The position numbers were made by a program, and so were the translations under genes. A DNA stretch of 64,000 bases from Liopterus haemorrhoidalis. Taxonomy: Eukaryota; Arthropoda; Insecta; Coleoptera; Dytiscidae. The notes under the pieces were generated by a model. The model was not told the origin of the DNA and did no database searches. It worked only from the letters and a program-made list of their open reading frames with translations. Within the stretch, counting starts at the first letter, position 1. Every line of letters starts with the position of its first letter. This document shows positions 43,434 through 53,819 of the stretch, piece after piece. The DNA is taken from NCBI GenBank assembly GCA_963971575.1, contig OZ020616.1, forward strand, positions 58,262,907 to 58,326,906. The letters run 5' to 3'.

Positions 43434-43606
43434 CAGATCAATTCTGTAAAAAGTTACTGTGTAATAACGTTACTACAAGATAAAATATTATAAAAAGTAT
43501 AATGACTTTCATTCATGATAGTAACTGACCTTGCTCACAGTGATAAATTTAGTTACTATTATCATAGTAACTGAGTTACAGAATTGGTCTGAAAGGAAAA
43601 ATTTCG
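43434..43606. mobile_element. Family Q MITE copy 2
   Basis: CAGATCAATTCTGTAAAAAG to CAGAATTGGTCTG; inverse orientation to copy 1 at 7945. Confidence 0.85.
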
Positions 43607-43765
43607 AAAAATTTTTCAAAAATGTTTCGTTTTATCACAAAATGTCTCAAATAAAAGTTGTTAGTTATTGCTTTTATAGCAACTTTTGTTAAATAATTTT
43701 TTTCGAAATATTTTACTGCTAAATATTCGCAAAAATCTTAAAATTGACACGAGTAAACTCATATT

Positions 43766-44590
43766 TTTTATTCTATGTTCTGTGGATGGAAGTCTTCAAA
43801 TTTGTTTTTGACAGACACTAGTATTATATAGAACTATTTTGTTTTAATCTGACCATAGGATATTGCACCATTTTGATTTTGACCAAGGCTCGCGTTCCTT
43901 AGAGAATACTCTGTTTTTTTTTTTACATGTAATTCACATTTAATCAAGAATTATATGTTGGTCGTCTGGCTTTCGAATTTACTTTTATAAATCTTTTTAT
44001 TGCAATAGAAGCAATAATTGGAGGATTCAGAGTTTAAAAAGATTCAATTTGACACATGTAACGGAGTAGCTATAGGTTTATTTAAATTATCGAATACAGC
44101 CTTCTCGAAAAATAAAATAAAAATATGTAAATATGTATTTTGTTGTGAAAATATTGCAATTCCTTGACAGAACAGTCTATGTAAAGAAGAGAGGGACAGA
44201 TAATCTAGTAAGAAGTGAGAAGACGGTCCAGATGAAAGGGTCGGAAAGAGTATCAAGAGAAAGACGGGGTCTAAGTGCGCGAGTTTTACGGCCTCCGCAA
44301 ATTGGTGTCGCGTGCTTTATCTACCTACCACCGTTAACTCCTCCCGGGGAAACACCCCCTCCCCCACAGACAGAGGGAGTAGTGTTCACTCCCAGCAAGG
44401 GCACGTGAATAATTTTAAAATTGCTCCCGTAATCTATTTCTGTTGGATGCTGTTTAAACGACGATAGTGCGAATATATTCGTTTTACAACTAATTTACGT
44501 TCCTAATTAATCAGCATAATGTATGACAAAAATGGGATCACTGCCATTGTATAGTTATTGGGATTTTTTAAAATTAATCATATATTTATA
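43766..44590. other. Unassigned stretch with GC-rich 44230-44410
   Basis: GGGGAAACACCCCC/TCCCCCACAG-type C-rich segment. A 91-codon frame across it looks non-coding. Confidence 0.35.
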
Positions 44591-44850
44591 ATAATAATAA
44601 TAATAAATTTATTCAACCAATAACACATTACAGAAATGTTGTGGTTTAGTCAAGATGACACATATAATATAAATTGAAACCACATGAGTTAAACAATACA
44701 AATAACTTTAACAAATAGTACAGTTAGGAGATTACATAATTTAATATTAGCCCTTATGGTGTAAATATGCCTGTATGCTATAAACAGTTGGATTGTAAAA
44801 AATGTCTAAATTTAAATTTAAATGCTCTACTGGACGTTATAGACTTTAAT

Positions 44851-44857
<7 letters not shown>
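44591..44857 (-). mobile_element. LINE 3'-UTR fragment ending in (ATT)n
   Basis: The minus strand ends …TATTGGTTGAATAAATTTATTATT, a microsatellite tail like that of the neighbouring LINE but with a different body. 5'-truncated, no domain left. Confidence 0.6.
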
Positions 44858-44885
<28 letters not shown>

Positions 44886-44972
44886 CTTTATTGACCTAGA
44901 TACATATACATGTTTTAAGTCAGTCAACAAAAAAAATTAAGATAAAATACAAAAAAATAAAGATAAAAATTG

Positions 44973-47738
44973 TCACATTTTAAAATTATAATTAAGAAAC
45001 TCCTCTGTGGAATAAAACACATTTTCCACAAAGAATGACTTTAAAAAGGATTTGAATTTATTATATTCCAAATTTCTAAGGTTCGCAGGAAATTTGTTCA
45101 TAAATTTCACAGCAAAATAATTTGTACTATTCCTAGATTTGGCTAACCTCAGAAAGTTGGGATATATGTTAGTCTTGTTTCTTGTGTTGTAGCTATGTAT
45201 ATCGGCATAAGTTTGATTTTCTCTCTCCTTTTTGTGGAGGTATAATAGACAATGGTACATATATATTGAAGGTACAGTCATTATTTTTAATATGTTAAAC
45301 TGACTTCTACAGTCGGACCTGTAGGGTGTAGACGTTAGAAGTCTTATTGCACGCCTTTGCAGAGAAAACACTCTTGAGGCTGCTGAAGAATGGCCCCATG
45401 CTAAGATGGCGTACGAAATTTGAGAATGGAATAACGCATAGTACGTAGTCATTAAAACATCTTTTGAAACAGCATTCATTAAATTCCTCAGGAGGAACAT
45501 GGTTGAGCATAGTCTACCAGTCAAAACTTTAACATGGTGATTCCACGTCAAACCGGGATCAACATGCACTCCGAGAAACTTAACATGATCCTGGTTAACA
45601 TGGTCATTTTTTCTTAATGTTATTAAAATTTCTTGGGTTTTGCCGAGGTTGAGAGAGAGTTGGTTGGTATCAAACCAGTATTTTGCTTTTTTTAAGGCCG
45701 TTTGGCTTTTAGAAATGGCGTTCTCTAAATTCACGGCTTTTGTTACCATAGTGGTGTCGTCTGCATACAAAATACTGGGATGATCAATATACGTTGGGAA
45801 GTCATTGATATATATTAGGAACAATAAAGGACCAAGGATGGAGCCCTGCGGGACACCTATATCAACAGTTAAGAGATCGGATTGATGGTTCCGGAGAGCG
45901 ACGACCTGTTTTCTGTCTTTAAGGTATGATTTCAAAAGATCGCAACTGTTCTTATCAAACCCATAGTATTCTAGTTTTTTTATAAGAATCTGGTGAGATA
46001 CGCAATCAAATGCTTTAGACAAGTCTAATAGGGTTGCCAAGCAGAACTCACCAGATTCAAAGCCCTCAGATATCTCATTTATCAGAGCTAGAATGGCATC
46101 CGTTGTGGATTTGTTAGCTCTGAAGCCAAACTGCATATTATGAAATAATTGATTATTTTCAAAATGCGATGTTATCTGTTTAGATATTATTTTTTCGAAG
46201 ACTTTGGATAGTATGGGCAGTAGGGATATCGGACGGTAGTTACCTGGATCATTGCTATCTCCTTTCTTGTGTATTGGTAAGACAGTTGCGATCTTGAGTT
46301 TATCGGGGAATTTATTTGACAAGAGACAACAGTTTATTATTTTGGTTAATGGGGCGATAATGGTGTCTTTAACAGATTTTAAAATGTCTGTGTTGATTCC
46401 AAAGTAGTCCTTCGTCTTACTGTTTTTTAGACCGTCAATCGCTTCTCTAACCGTGATGCAGGATACGTAGGAGAAGGAAAAGCTTGACATGATGTTGGAC
46501 GGGGGCATTATGTCTGTGGGAATTGCGTTGGAAGGAGTTAATGTGCTGATTAGGTTCTTTGCGGTATTGACAAAGTAATTGTTGAAATCGCTTACTGTGA
46601 GAGATGAAGTTAGTAGGGCTGAGCGGTATTGGGGCCTGTTAGAGTTAATTATTTGCCAGGTAGTTTTAGAAACATTTTTAGAACTTTGTATTAAAGCGGA
46701 ATTTGTATATATTTTTACGTTTTTGATTTCCTGTCTGTATTGGTTTCTAAAAGTGTTTCGACGGGAAAGGGACTCTTTGGATGGATGATTTTTATATTCT
46801 CTATCAAGCTGGGCAAGTTTTTGTCTCATTAGTTTAATGTTATCGTTAAACCAAGAAGCTTTTCTTAATTTTGTTGTGCGCGGTCTTTTCAGGGGAAAGC
46901 TGGTAGTGAATGCCTTTAAAAATATTTTGAAGAAAATATCAAAAGCATTTTCTCCATTATTTATATTATTCAGGAATGACCAGTCTTCATTTTCGAGGAT
47001 TTCGTACATAATGCGTTTGCCATTCTCAGTTATGGGTCTAATAAGGTGATTAGGGGTTTCTTCTGGAAGAACTTCAAGGCAAGTAAAAAAGAAGTTGATT
47101 CCATCATGATCTGATAAAAGAGTGTTTTCTTTGCAAGCTTGTGTAGTTTGGGGATCATAGTGCTGCTCCCTGTAAAACACATTGTCTAGCCGATTATTGC
47201 CACGTGTATTGAAGCTAACACAAGACACAAGACCAAAAGATTCTAGGAAATCGGTTAATTGAGTTGCCTGGAGTGTGTTTTTATTAAATTGTACATTAAA
47301 GTCTCCACAGAGGATAACATTTTTAGTGATTTTAAGTGACAGCAATATCTGGTTCATGATATCCATAAATATTATAAAATCACCTGACGGTGGACGATAC
47401 AAATTTACTACGACAATATCTATATTTGTTATTGAAATGGCAGATAATTCACAATGAGATTCGACGCCTAATTTGTCGATGGAGGGTAATGGGACGAAGT
47501 CGAGATCTTCTATTAGTATAGTCATCACTCCTCCTCCTCTTTTTTCTTCCCTGGCAAAATAGTTGGCGACCACATAGTTATGAAGGGAGAATTCTTCAAT
47601 TTCAATTTTTGTAAGCCAGTGTTCGGTTATACATACTATGTTGAACTTTTCAATTTGTAGGAGTGCATCTAATTCATTAATTTTATTTCTTACTGATTGG
47701 GTATTGATGCAGAGGAGATTAAATTTTCTGTTTTTTTG
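44973..47738 (-). CDS. LINE ORF2: APE endonuclease and reverse transcriptase
   Basis: About 921 codons without a stop. Order: AP-type endonuclease (CINTQSVRNKINELD…ITEHWL, then VVVNLYRPPSG, ILCGDFNVQ, LLSDHDG), then reverse transcriptase (YRPISLLPILSKVFEKII; FRANKSTTDAI; TLLDLSKAFDCVSH; VPQGSILGPLLFLIYIND; YADDT, with YADD at 45768-45757), then the usual C-terminal region (CSTMFLLRNL, SYAILAWG, LQRRAIRLL, HSYNTRNK). No RNase H domain was seen. The catalytic Asp of DLSKAFD and the two of YADD are intact. The frame follows ORF1's TGA immediately and has no ATG at its start; a start at the GTG at 47573 would cut into the endonuclease, so I extend it to 47738. Function: cuts target DNA and copies its own RNA there. 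Confidence 0.93.
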   Translation of the reverse strand, partial: QKNRKFNLLCINTQSVRNKINELDALLQIEKFNIVCITEHWLTKIEIEEFSLHNYVVANYFAREEKRGGGVMTILIEDLDFVPLPSIDKLGVESHCELSAISITNIDIVVVNLYRPPSGDFIIFMDIMNQILLSLKITKNVILCGDFNVQFNKNTLQATQLTDFLESFGLVSCVSFNTRGNNRLDNVFYREQHYDPQTTQACKENTLLSDHDGINFFFTCLEVLPEETPNHLIRPITENGKRIMYEILENEDWSFLNNINNGENAFDIFFKIFLKAFTTSFPLKRPRTTKLRKASWFNDNIKLMRQKLAQLDREYKNHPSKESLSRRNTFRNQYRQEIKNVKIYTNSALIQSSKNVSKTTWQIINSNRPQYRSALLTSSLTVSDFNNYFVNTAKNLISTLTPSNAIPTDIMPPSNIMSSFSFSYVSCITVREAIDGLKNSKTKDYFGINTDILKSVKDTIIAPLTKIINCCLLSNKFPDKLKIATVLPIHKKGDSNDPGNYRPISLLPILSKVFEKIISKQITSHFENNQLFHNMQFGFRANKSTTDAILALINEISEGFESGEFCLATLLDLSKAFDCVSHQILIKKLEYYGFDKNSCDLLKSYLKDRKQVVALRNHQSDLLTVDIGVPQGSILGPLLFLIYINDFPTYIDHPSILYADDTTMVTKAVNLENAISKSQTALKKAKYWFDTNQLSLNLGKTQEILITLRKNDHVNQDHVKFLGVHVDPGLTWNHHVKVLTGRLCSTMFLLRNLMNAVSKDVLMTTYYALFHSQISYAILAWGHSSAASRVFSLQRRAIRLLTSTPYRSDCRSQFNILKIMTVPSIYMYHCLLYLHKKERENQTYADIHSYNTRNKTNIYPNFLRLAKSRNSTNYFAVKFMNKFPANLRNLEYNKFKSFLKSFFVENVFYSTEEFLNYNFKM

Positions 47739-49016
47739 TCATTGGTCCTGATGATTAATAGAAACTGTTTCTGAAGAGGTTGATGAGGGGGTTATTGCCG
47801 AGGGAGATGTTGATGAGCAAATTGGTGAATGGATACTTGCTGGTGAGACTGATGTTGACGAAGTTGAAGTACGGATTGTTGGGGTTGTAGGAACTGGGTT
47901 ATTTTGGTGATGTTTCGTAATTACGGTGGTTTTAATATATTCTAATAATTTACTTTTTCCTCTGTTGTTTAGATGCAAGCCATGGCAAGTGTAGTCTTGT
48001 TTTGTTAATATTTTATTTGTATCGATAATATCTGCAGTTCCTTTTAGTGTCGAAATAAGATTAATATTATTCTGTAGAATTATACTGTTGATTTTTATTT
48101 TGTTCATCCAAAATGGGGTTAAAATAGCTATTAAGTTGGTATGACTTAGATTTTGTCGGAGTATATTTAAGAAACCTTTGTCAAGTACTTTGTTTTTTAA
48201 GGCATTATTTGTGCCAGCCAAAACGAAAACAAAGTCAGTCTTTGTGAAATGTTTACTTAATTTGTAAGCATCATCTACTGTATTTTCGAAGGTAGCATTA
48301 GGTTTCATGATGCACAGTGTTTCGTAGTCTTTTTTATTAAAAATATTTGTCATCATCTCACCGCATTGCCTGCCTTGACTATCCGCCAACATGAGAATTT
48401 TAGGTCTACTTGTGGTGCTATTAGTAGTAGAGTCATTTGTAGAGGAAGTTTTATTGCTGATTCTGTGTTCTGACTCTTTCTTATATGTTACTACAGAACT
48501 TCTTAATTCGTCGATTTTGTTTCTTAAAGTTTGCATTTCAGAATTTAGGTCCGTAATTTCAATATTTTTGAGCTGAAGAGATTTCTGAATCAGACTTATT
48601 TCTATTTCTAATATTTCGCAGTTATTGCAAGTGAGCGGTTGAGATTTTAATGAATTTAGTTCGCTTTCTAAGGAGTTTATCAATTCGTCCTGTTTAGATA
48701 TTTTATTATTCAGCGCCTCTTCTGCATCCAGGGCGAGTGCTTCGAAGCTAACGGAACTGCGTTTCATACGGTTGATGAGTATGTCTTTATTCTGCAATTC
48801 CTCCATCAACTCACTAATTTTTTCTTTTAATAGAATATTTTCGTCCGTAACAGTATCATCGGACAATACTATCTTGATGTTTCCGTTTTCAATATACTGT
48901 ATTAGGCTTGCTAGGAAGGATTTTCTCAAATTTTGTGTGAGGACACCTCTAGCAAAAAGTTTCTGTTGCAGAACTTCCAGTTTTAAATTATAAATCACAG
49001 GAATATTTCTCGACAT
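47739..49016 (-). CDS. LINE ORF1: coiled coil plus SGNH/GDSL-type esterase domain
   Basis: 425 codons from ATG to TGA. Residues ~60-185 are coiled coil, with a CNNC pair at ~130-133. A Ser/Thr/Asn-rich linker (~188-203) precedes an SGNH-hydrolase-like domain: block I ILMLADSQGRQ (Ser 213), block III VLAGTNN (Asn ~270), block V CHGLHLNNRG (His ~345/348). The tail is Ser/Thr/Pro-rich. Esterase-type ORF1 proteins are known from CR1-group LINEs, where they bind RNA and/or act on lipids; the exact role is unsettled. The catalytic-block residues seem retained. Only one TGA separates it from ORF2 in the same frame. Confidence 0.9.
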   Translation of the reverse strand: MSRNIPVIYNLKLEVLQQKLFARGVLTQNLRKSFLASLIQYIENGNIKIVLSDDTVTDENILLKEKISELMEELQNKDILINRMKRSSVSFEALALDAEEALNNKISKQDELINSLESELNSLKSQPLTCNNCEILEIEISLIQKSLQLKNIEITDLNSEMQTLRNKIDELRSSVVTYKKESEHRISNKTSSTNDSTTNSTTSRPKILMLADSQGRQCGEMMTNIFNKKDYETLCIMKPNATFENTVDDAYKLSKHFTKTDFVFVLAGTNNALKNKVLDKGFLNILRQNLSHTNLIAILTPFWMNKIKINSIILQNNINLISTLKGTADIIDTNKILTKQDYTCHGLHLNNRGKSKLLEYIKTTVITKHHQNNPVPTTPTIRTSTSSTSVSPASIHSPICSSTSPSAITPSSTSSETVSINHQDQ

Positions 49017-49281
49017 AGTTAGAAATTAATTAACTTCTGTAAATACAATAAGTGTGCGTATGGGTTTAAAAAGTAAAAATAGGATAGGTCAATGAAGGGT
49101 TGTCATACGTTCTAAAGTTCTAAATTAAAATTTATGTCAAGAAGTAAATTTAAAATTTATAAAATTAAATTGTAATAAATAAATAAAATAATAAATTCAA
49201 AAAAATTATTTAAAAAATTAATAAATATAAATAGAATTAATAATAAAATATAAAAATTTAAAAATAAAATAAAACATACAT

Positions 49282-49350
49282 AAGTTGGAATTGAACCACC
49301 AACCTCTCAATTACAAGATAGTTGCGTTACCACCTGGACTATTTGGACAC
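49282..49350 (-). other. tRNA-like sequence, possible TGT anticodon
   Basis: Minus strand: A box TAGTCCAGGTGG (one base longer), CTTGTAA anticodon-like loop, B box GGTTCAATTCC (49297-49287). Stems are imperfect. Surrounded by A/T-rich sequence. Confidence 0.55.
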
Positions 49351-49584
49351 AGTTATGAAAAGATTTACAAGTGTTTATCACTAATACACGGTGAGACACG
49401 AAAGTTGTGATGAAATAAAATACTACACTTTAAAAAACTATTGAAAATTGATTTTAATAACAATTTTTTTAAAAATAATAATAAATAAGTAAATATAAAA
49501 CGGAGTAAAAAAAACGATAAAAATATAATTTAAATTTAATAAAATAAAATTTAAAAGAAAATAAAATAAAAAATAAAATTACTT

Positions 49585-49662
49585 GACCACTGTGACTAGA
49601 TTTGAACACTCAATGTTCGATTTATAATTCCAATACTCTAACCACTGCTCTATTAGTACCAT
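49585..49662 (-). other. tRNA-like sequence, possible TAT anticodon
   Basis: A box TAGAGCAGTGG (49652-49642), loop ATTATAA, degenerate B box TGTTCAAATCT (49608-49598). About 300 bp from the previous one, also followed by T-rich sequence on its strand. Confidence 0.5.
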
Positions 49663-50049
49663 GAAGAATAAATAAGTTTTTGAAGGAGTAGTGACAGGGA
49701 CACAAATTTTTCACCTCAAGGGGCCTATCATGAGGACTTAATAATATAACAAACAAAAGAAAGGCCACGGATGGTTACAAATAAGTGAATATTAAAGGGA
49801 AATATATTTGTGTACTTATCTATTCGATGTAATTAGCTCGTTGATTTCACATTGAACACACCTAGTTATTATTAACGGTCTAAAACTTGTTTAAATAATC
49901 AAAACTTAACAAAACATGTTTTAGATTTGATATTTTTTGTTTAATTATTAGTTTAACACAATATAAGAAATTATTTATCACTTTTAGTATTGAAAACTAC
50001 TTTTTTAACATGAAGAATATAAATGTATGTATGTCTCAAAGATGGCTGC

Positions 50050-50600
50050 CTAGAATAATGTAGGTGATACACAGTTAAATAATGTTAAAGCCATGTTGTA
50101 AGGACTTTTGCTGTACAGTGCAGAGCTATGAGAGGGACATACAATTGAGTGTTTACTGCGGGTATTATAAGAATGAAAATCAGAATTGGTAGCGAAAAGG
50201 TGCGGATTATTTTTAACAAACATTACGGCTTCTAATATATAAACAGATGGAAGAGTTAATATGGACAAAACAGGAAAAAGGGATCTGCAAGATGATCTAA
50301 AGGGGGCACCAGCTATTATTCGAATAGCACGTTTCTGAAGTACAAAAACCTTTGAGGATTCAGAGGAACTTCCCCAACACAAAATGCCATAGCTCATTGT
50401 TGCGTGAAAAGTTCCAAAATAAGCAGTTCTAAGTATATCAGAAGAAACCATATCTTTAAGTTTTTTTAATACAAAACAAAATTTGCTAAGTTTAGGTAGC
50501 ATATATCTAACGTGATTTTGCCAACTCAGATTATCACTTTACCTAAAAATTTTGTTGACTCGGAACACTGAATACCATTTTGTCCTTGTAAGTGGATATA
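50050..50600 (-). pseudogene. LINE ORF2 C-terminal fragment
   Basis: The minus strand reads FVLKKLKDMVSSDILRTAYF, GILCWGSSSESSKVFVLQKRAIRIIAG, HSYNTRSK…, the region after the RT of a CR1-type LINE. It is related to but clearly different from the copy at 45 kb (compare SYAILAWGHSSAASRVFSLQRRAIRLL). Upstream bases in another frame (CSESTKFLG) show a frameshift. It is 5'-truncated where family A copy 6 begins at 50623, and contains no catalytic motif. Confidence 0.85.
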
Positions 50601-50622
50601 TGGGCTGGTGATAGGTTCATTT

Positions 50623-51768
50623 TTAGGGTTTTGTAGGTATGACCAAAAAACCCTTATACCGTCATTTTGTCGTCTGTCTGTCTGTCTGTCTGTCTGTCTG
50701 TTCGGTAAAAATTGTAGCCAAACGGCTAAACCTAGAGAGTTGAAAATTGGCATGCTTGTACAACTTTTTGACCCGCACATAGGAAAAATACTAAAACATC
50801 TAAAAAACATATCCCCCTAAAAATATAAACAAATATGTGCTCATCGAAAAAAAAAATATTTTTTTAAAATTCTGAGTAGGGTATCAAATGAAAGCCCTTA
50901 GTACGTGGATTAACGATCAAAATTTTATTTTTGCAAAATAAATTATTTTGAGGCGATTTTTGCCAAAATTGTGCAAAAAAAATTTTTGTCCCACACCCTG
51001 TAGCCCAGATGGTTTAAACTAAAAATGTGAAAAAATTCTAAGTAATGTATATTGGTGTGAACCGGAATAGTACAACAGGAATTTTTGATCAGATTATGTT
51101 TTCGGAAAATAACGCATATTTTGTGTTTTTTGGTTGACGATGCACACATGTTATACTCTTATAACACACTAAGTTGATAAGCGTTTGGTGGTCTAGTGGC
51201 TCAGTTGCTCGACAACTACACAGGATCGTTATTCACTACACACAGGTTCGTTCCTGGCTTGTGGAGTCAATTTTATTATTTGTTTTTTTTTATCATATGT
51301 ATTATGTTTAAATTAATTTGTTAAAATTCTAGTTATATTTTAGCACATTTTGAATTTAATTTTCAAGAGCGTAAATTTAATAACCAATTGGAATTATATT
51401 TTCATTCTGTGTCATTTATACGAAGCCAGAGGGGCGGAGCGTATGATTTAAGACAACCAATGAAAGCCATAGGCCCAATTTTCAAAATCTTAATGAACCT
51501 TGTTATATAAAAAAAATACTGCACTTATTTAGAAACTTAAATAATGATATTAGGTATTCGAATTAAAATTAACAACAAATATTTTAACATAAAATTTGTT
51601 TTTAAAGCTCTGAGATTAACAGACGATAAATTATTTTAAAAAGATCGTTCATTTTGCCGTGGTCACTACAAAGCAAAATTTGTCCTACACACTCAGCATG
51701 CCGCCTTCACTTATTATATACCTGCGAAACCCTGCAATGTGTGAAAATTCACACTTCACATCAATTTT
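50623..51768 (+). mobile_element. Family A copy 6, full length
   Basis: TAGGGTTTTGTAGGTATGACC, TCTG block 50671-50700, CCACACCCTGTAGCCCAGATGG, cassette 51175-51268, GCGAAACCCTGCAATGTGTG and hairpin end. It borders the LINE fragment at 50600. Confidence 0.93.
51175..51268 (+). other. tRNA-like cassette of A copy 6
   Basis: Textbook A box TGGTCTAGTGG (51189-51199) and near-perfect B box GGTTCGTTCC (51245-51254), then T-runs at about 51282. Best Pol III-like promoter of the set. The stems do not make a full cloverleaf. Confidence 0.75.
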
Positions 51769-51769
51769 A

Positions 51770-52590
51770 TGTCCATGGAAGAGCAGAGCATGAGTTTTTT
51801 TTTGTATTTAAAATGAGTTTATTTTCGTAGCACCATTGACTCATTGTTACTTTTATATCTAAATCAAGATAATTAGATTTCAAAAATTTGATCCTCGAGT
51901 CTCTATCTCTTACAGATATGAATATGTTTTTAAATTCTTAAATCTTTTTGCAGTGTGGTTTTATAAGATAATATAAGGATAACAAAAGTAGTTGTTATAG
52001 CGTCTTCGCGGCAGCCGACAGCATTATGTTTGAAATATGTTCTGACATTCTCGTTTTCAAATAAAACGACTTGATCGGAAAGAAATGTACGTAACACCGC
52101 TGTTTATGGTCAATTCAGAAAGCTTTTCCACCTCATATTGCAAAATTACATCGCTTTACAATCTTACACAAAGGTTATAAGACTTCGATTACACCCGAAA
52201 ATATCTTAACTGCGTATCAGACATTTTGTACCGAGTGATTCATGTTGATTGTCTTGCCGCTCTATCATAATATTTTTGGGTCGCTTACCAATAATGGTGA
52301 ACTAAACTAATCACATAGACGTGCGTCAGACACATATATCCATTTTTGTTTTATTTGTTTTTTGTACTTGTACATATTTGTGTTTGTAAATTTAATTAAT
52401 GTATCTGTCGCCATCCTTTTATTGGGACATCTGTCCTGTTGTATGCCGAAAGCTTGTTAAATAAATAAATAGATTAATTAATTTTATTTAAAAGATGATT
52501 CAAAATACACACCTAATAACGAACTTAGGAACACAATTGTTAATAAAATTGATGATAGCGATACAGAAAACTGAATACTGATATTAAACT
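51770..52590. other. Unassigned stretch
   Basis: No recognised gene or repeat; ends near AAATAAATAAATAGATT (52461), a possible retroelement tail. Confidence 0.4.
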
Positions 52591-52941
52591 AAACAGATTT
52601 TAAACCAATCACAATAAGACCAATACGGCAATATGTCATCTGTACAGATTCCTTAAGAAGTATCCAGAAAATTTCAACACTATTCAGCACCGATCCTCCC
52701 ATTCAAGAAATCCAAATCAAAATCTATATCTTAAAAGAAAAAAATAGTTATTTTAATGTGGATTCCCTCGCATGTTGGCATAATGGGAATGAAAAAGCTG
52801 ACCAAGCAGCACGAGAAGCCGACATACTACTACTAACCGTAATAATTCTTCACTACGATATCCGGAGCCATATTAAATCCGCCTTCGCTACAAAATGGAA
52901 CACAGATTGGCGACTTACAAAAAATAACAAATTAAGAACAA

Positions 52942-53819
52942 TAGCGGATAGGCATGACTTTTTTAATTTTTTTTATTATATTCCTCTTGTTGCATATAAA
53001 CATAAAAAACAGTTTATATATATATATTTTTTTTTAATTTGAAGGCTTAAATAAATCATAAATGTATGTAGCGCGCGAAAACGACGTGTGACGTCATACC
53101 CTCCTAACTGACCCATGACACTACTAGTCTACACAGCGTACATAGTCTGTTGTGAACTTATTTGTTTGTATAACTTTTATAGGTTATGTAAAGTTAGAGT
53201 GATTTTAATTAAAATAAAGTTTAATTATATAAAAACAATTTATACATGTTTACCGAATTAAATTTTATATTAAAATATATAAAATATGGAAGATCCAGGC
53301 CCCAGTACTTCGAAACATAGTCGAAAATATTGTTTAGTACCAATGTGTACAAATAGTTCAATTAGAAATCCAAAAAAATAATTTATATCATTACCTGATG
53401 ACGAAAAACAACAGAAAAGCTATGAGGCGAAATAAAACCGATATTTCAGAAAAAAGTAAACTTTATGTTTGTGAAGACCATTTTAATGTGAGTACATATA
53501 TTTTATAAATTATTTTAATAATAAATGCGTGAAAAATTGTTTAAAAACAAATACAAAACTCTCAAACAATACAATATAAACACGTAAACATTATGTTTTG
53601 TCTGTATCTGTGACGTCAAACCCTTACAGTCTCAGTCGTATCTACTCGGCAACCTTCGCGGCGTGGTCGGCTTATTTCAAATTTACAATATTTTAATTAA
53701 AAAATTTGGCTATAATATTAATTAAAATGTGATTTTTGTTGTGTTAGGTGACATAACTAACATTGAAATATCAAAAAAAAGTAGTTTTAAGGAAATATAA
53801 ATTTTATGCGTATCCCCTA
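52942..53819 (+). mobile_element. Family B copy 2 with THAP exon
   Basis: TAGCGGATAGGCAT (one base off the consensus) to ATGCGTATCCCCTA. Carries the THAP exon at 53286. Its position between two parts of one LINE gene shows it is the younger insertion. Confidence 0.85.
53286..53505 (+). pseudogene. THAP zinc-finger exon of family B
   Basis: ATG then EDPGPSTSKHSRKYCLVPMC, TNSSIRNPKK, a stop, FISLPDDEK, and after a shift KAMRRNKTDISEKSKLYVCE, DHFNV before a GTGAGT donor. The C-x4-C (CLVPMC) and CEDHF ligands of the THAP C2CH finger are clear. One nonsense codon and a frameshift inactivate it. The same exon occurs in reverse at 60195-60410. Confidence 0.8.

Larger units (their letters stand above)
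43045..43765 (+). mobile_element. Family P copy 5, truncated, with two inserts
   Basis: CAGCTGTGGCCACCACAGGA to ATTGACACGAGTAAACTC; it ends before the microsatellite. Contains a retroposed tail (43103-43306) and MITE Q copy 2 (43434-43606). Confidence 0.85.
44858..49040 (-). mobile_element. CR1-group non-LTR retrotransposon, nearly complete
   Basis: Two long open frames on the minus strand (ORF1 49016-47739, ORF2 47738-44973), then a 3' UTR ending GTCAATAAAGTTTATTATT with a (TTA)n tail. It is the only element in the window with intact-looking enzymes. ORF1 with an SGNH-esterase fold plus ORF2 with APE endonuclease and RT, and a microsatellite 3' end, point to the CR1/L2-like groups. Target duplications were not determined. 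The 5' end is set only to just beyond the ORF1 start; it may extend further. Confidence 0.9.

Noticed and set aside
45307..47457. Several 60-70 codon frames opposite to the LINE
   Set aside because: Shadows of LINE ORF2 in other frames.
10889..51268. Functional tRNA genes at the A/B-box sites
   Set aside because: B boxes are good but acceptor and anticodon stems do not form a standard cloverleaf, and the units sit inside repeats. Annotated as tRNA-like only.
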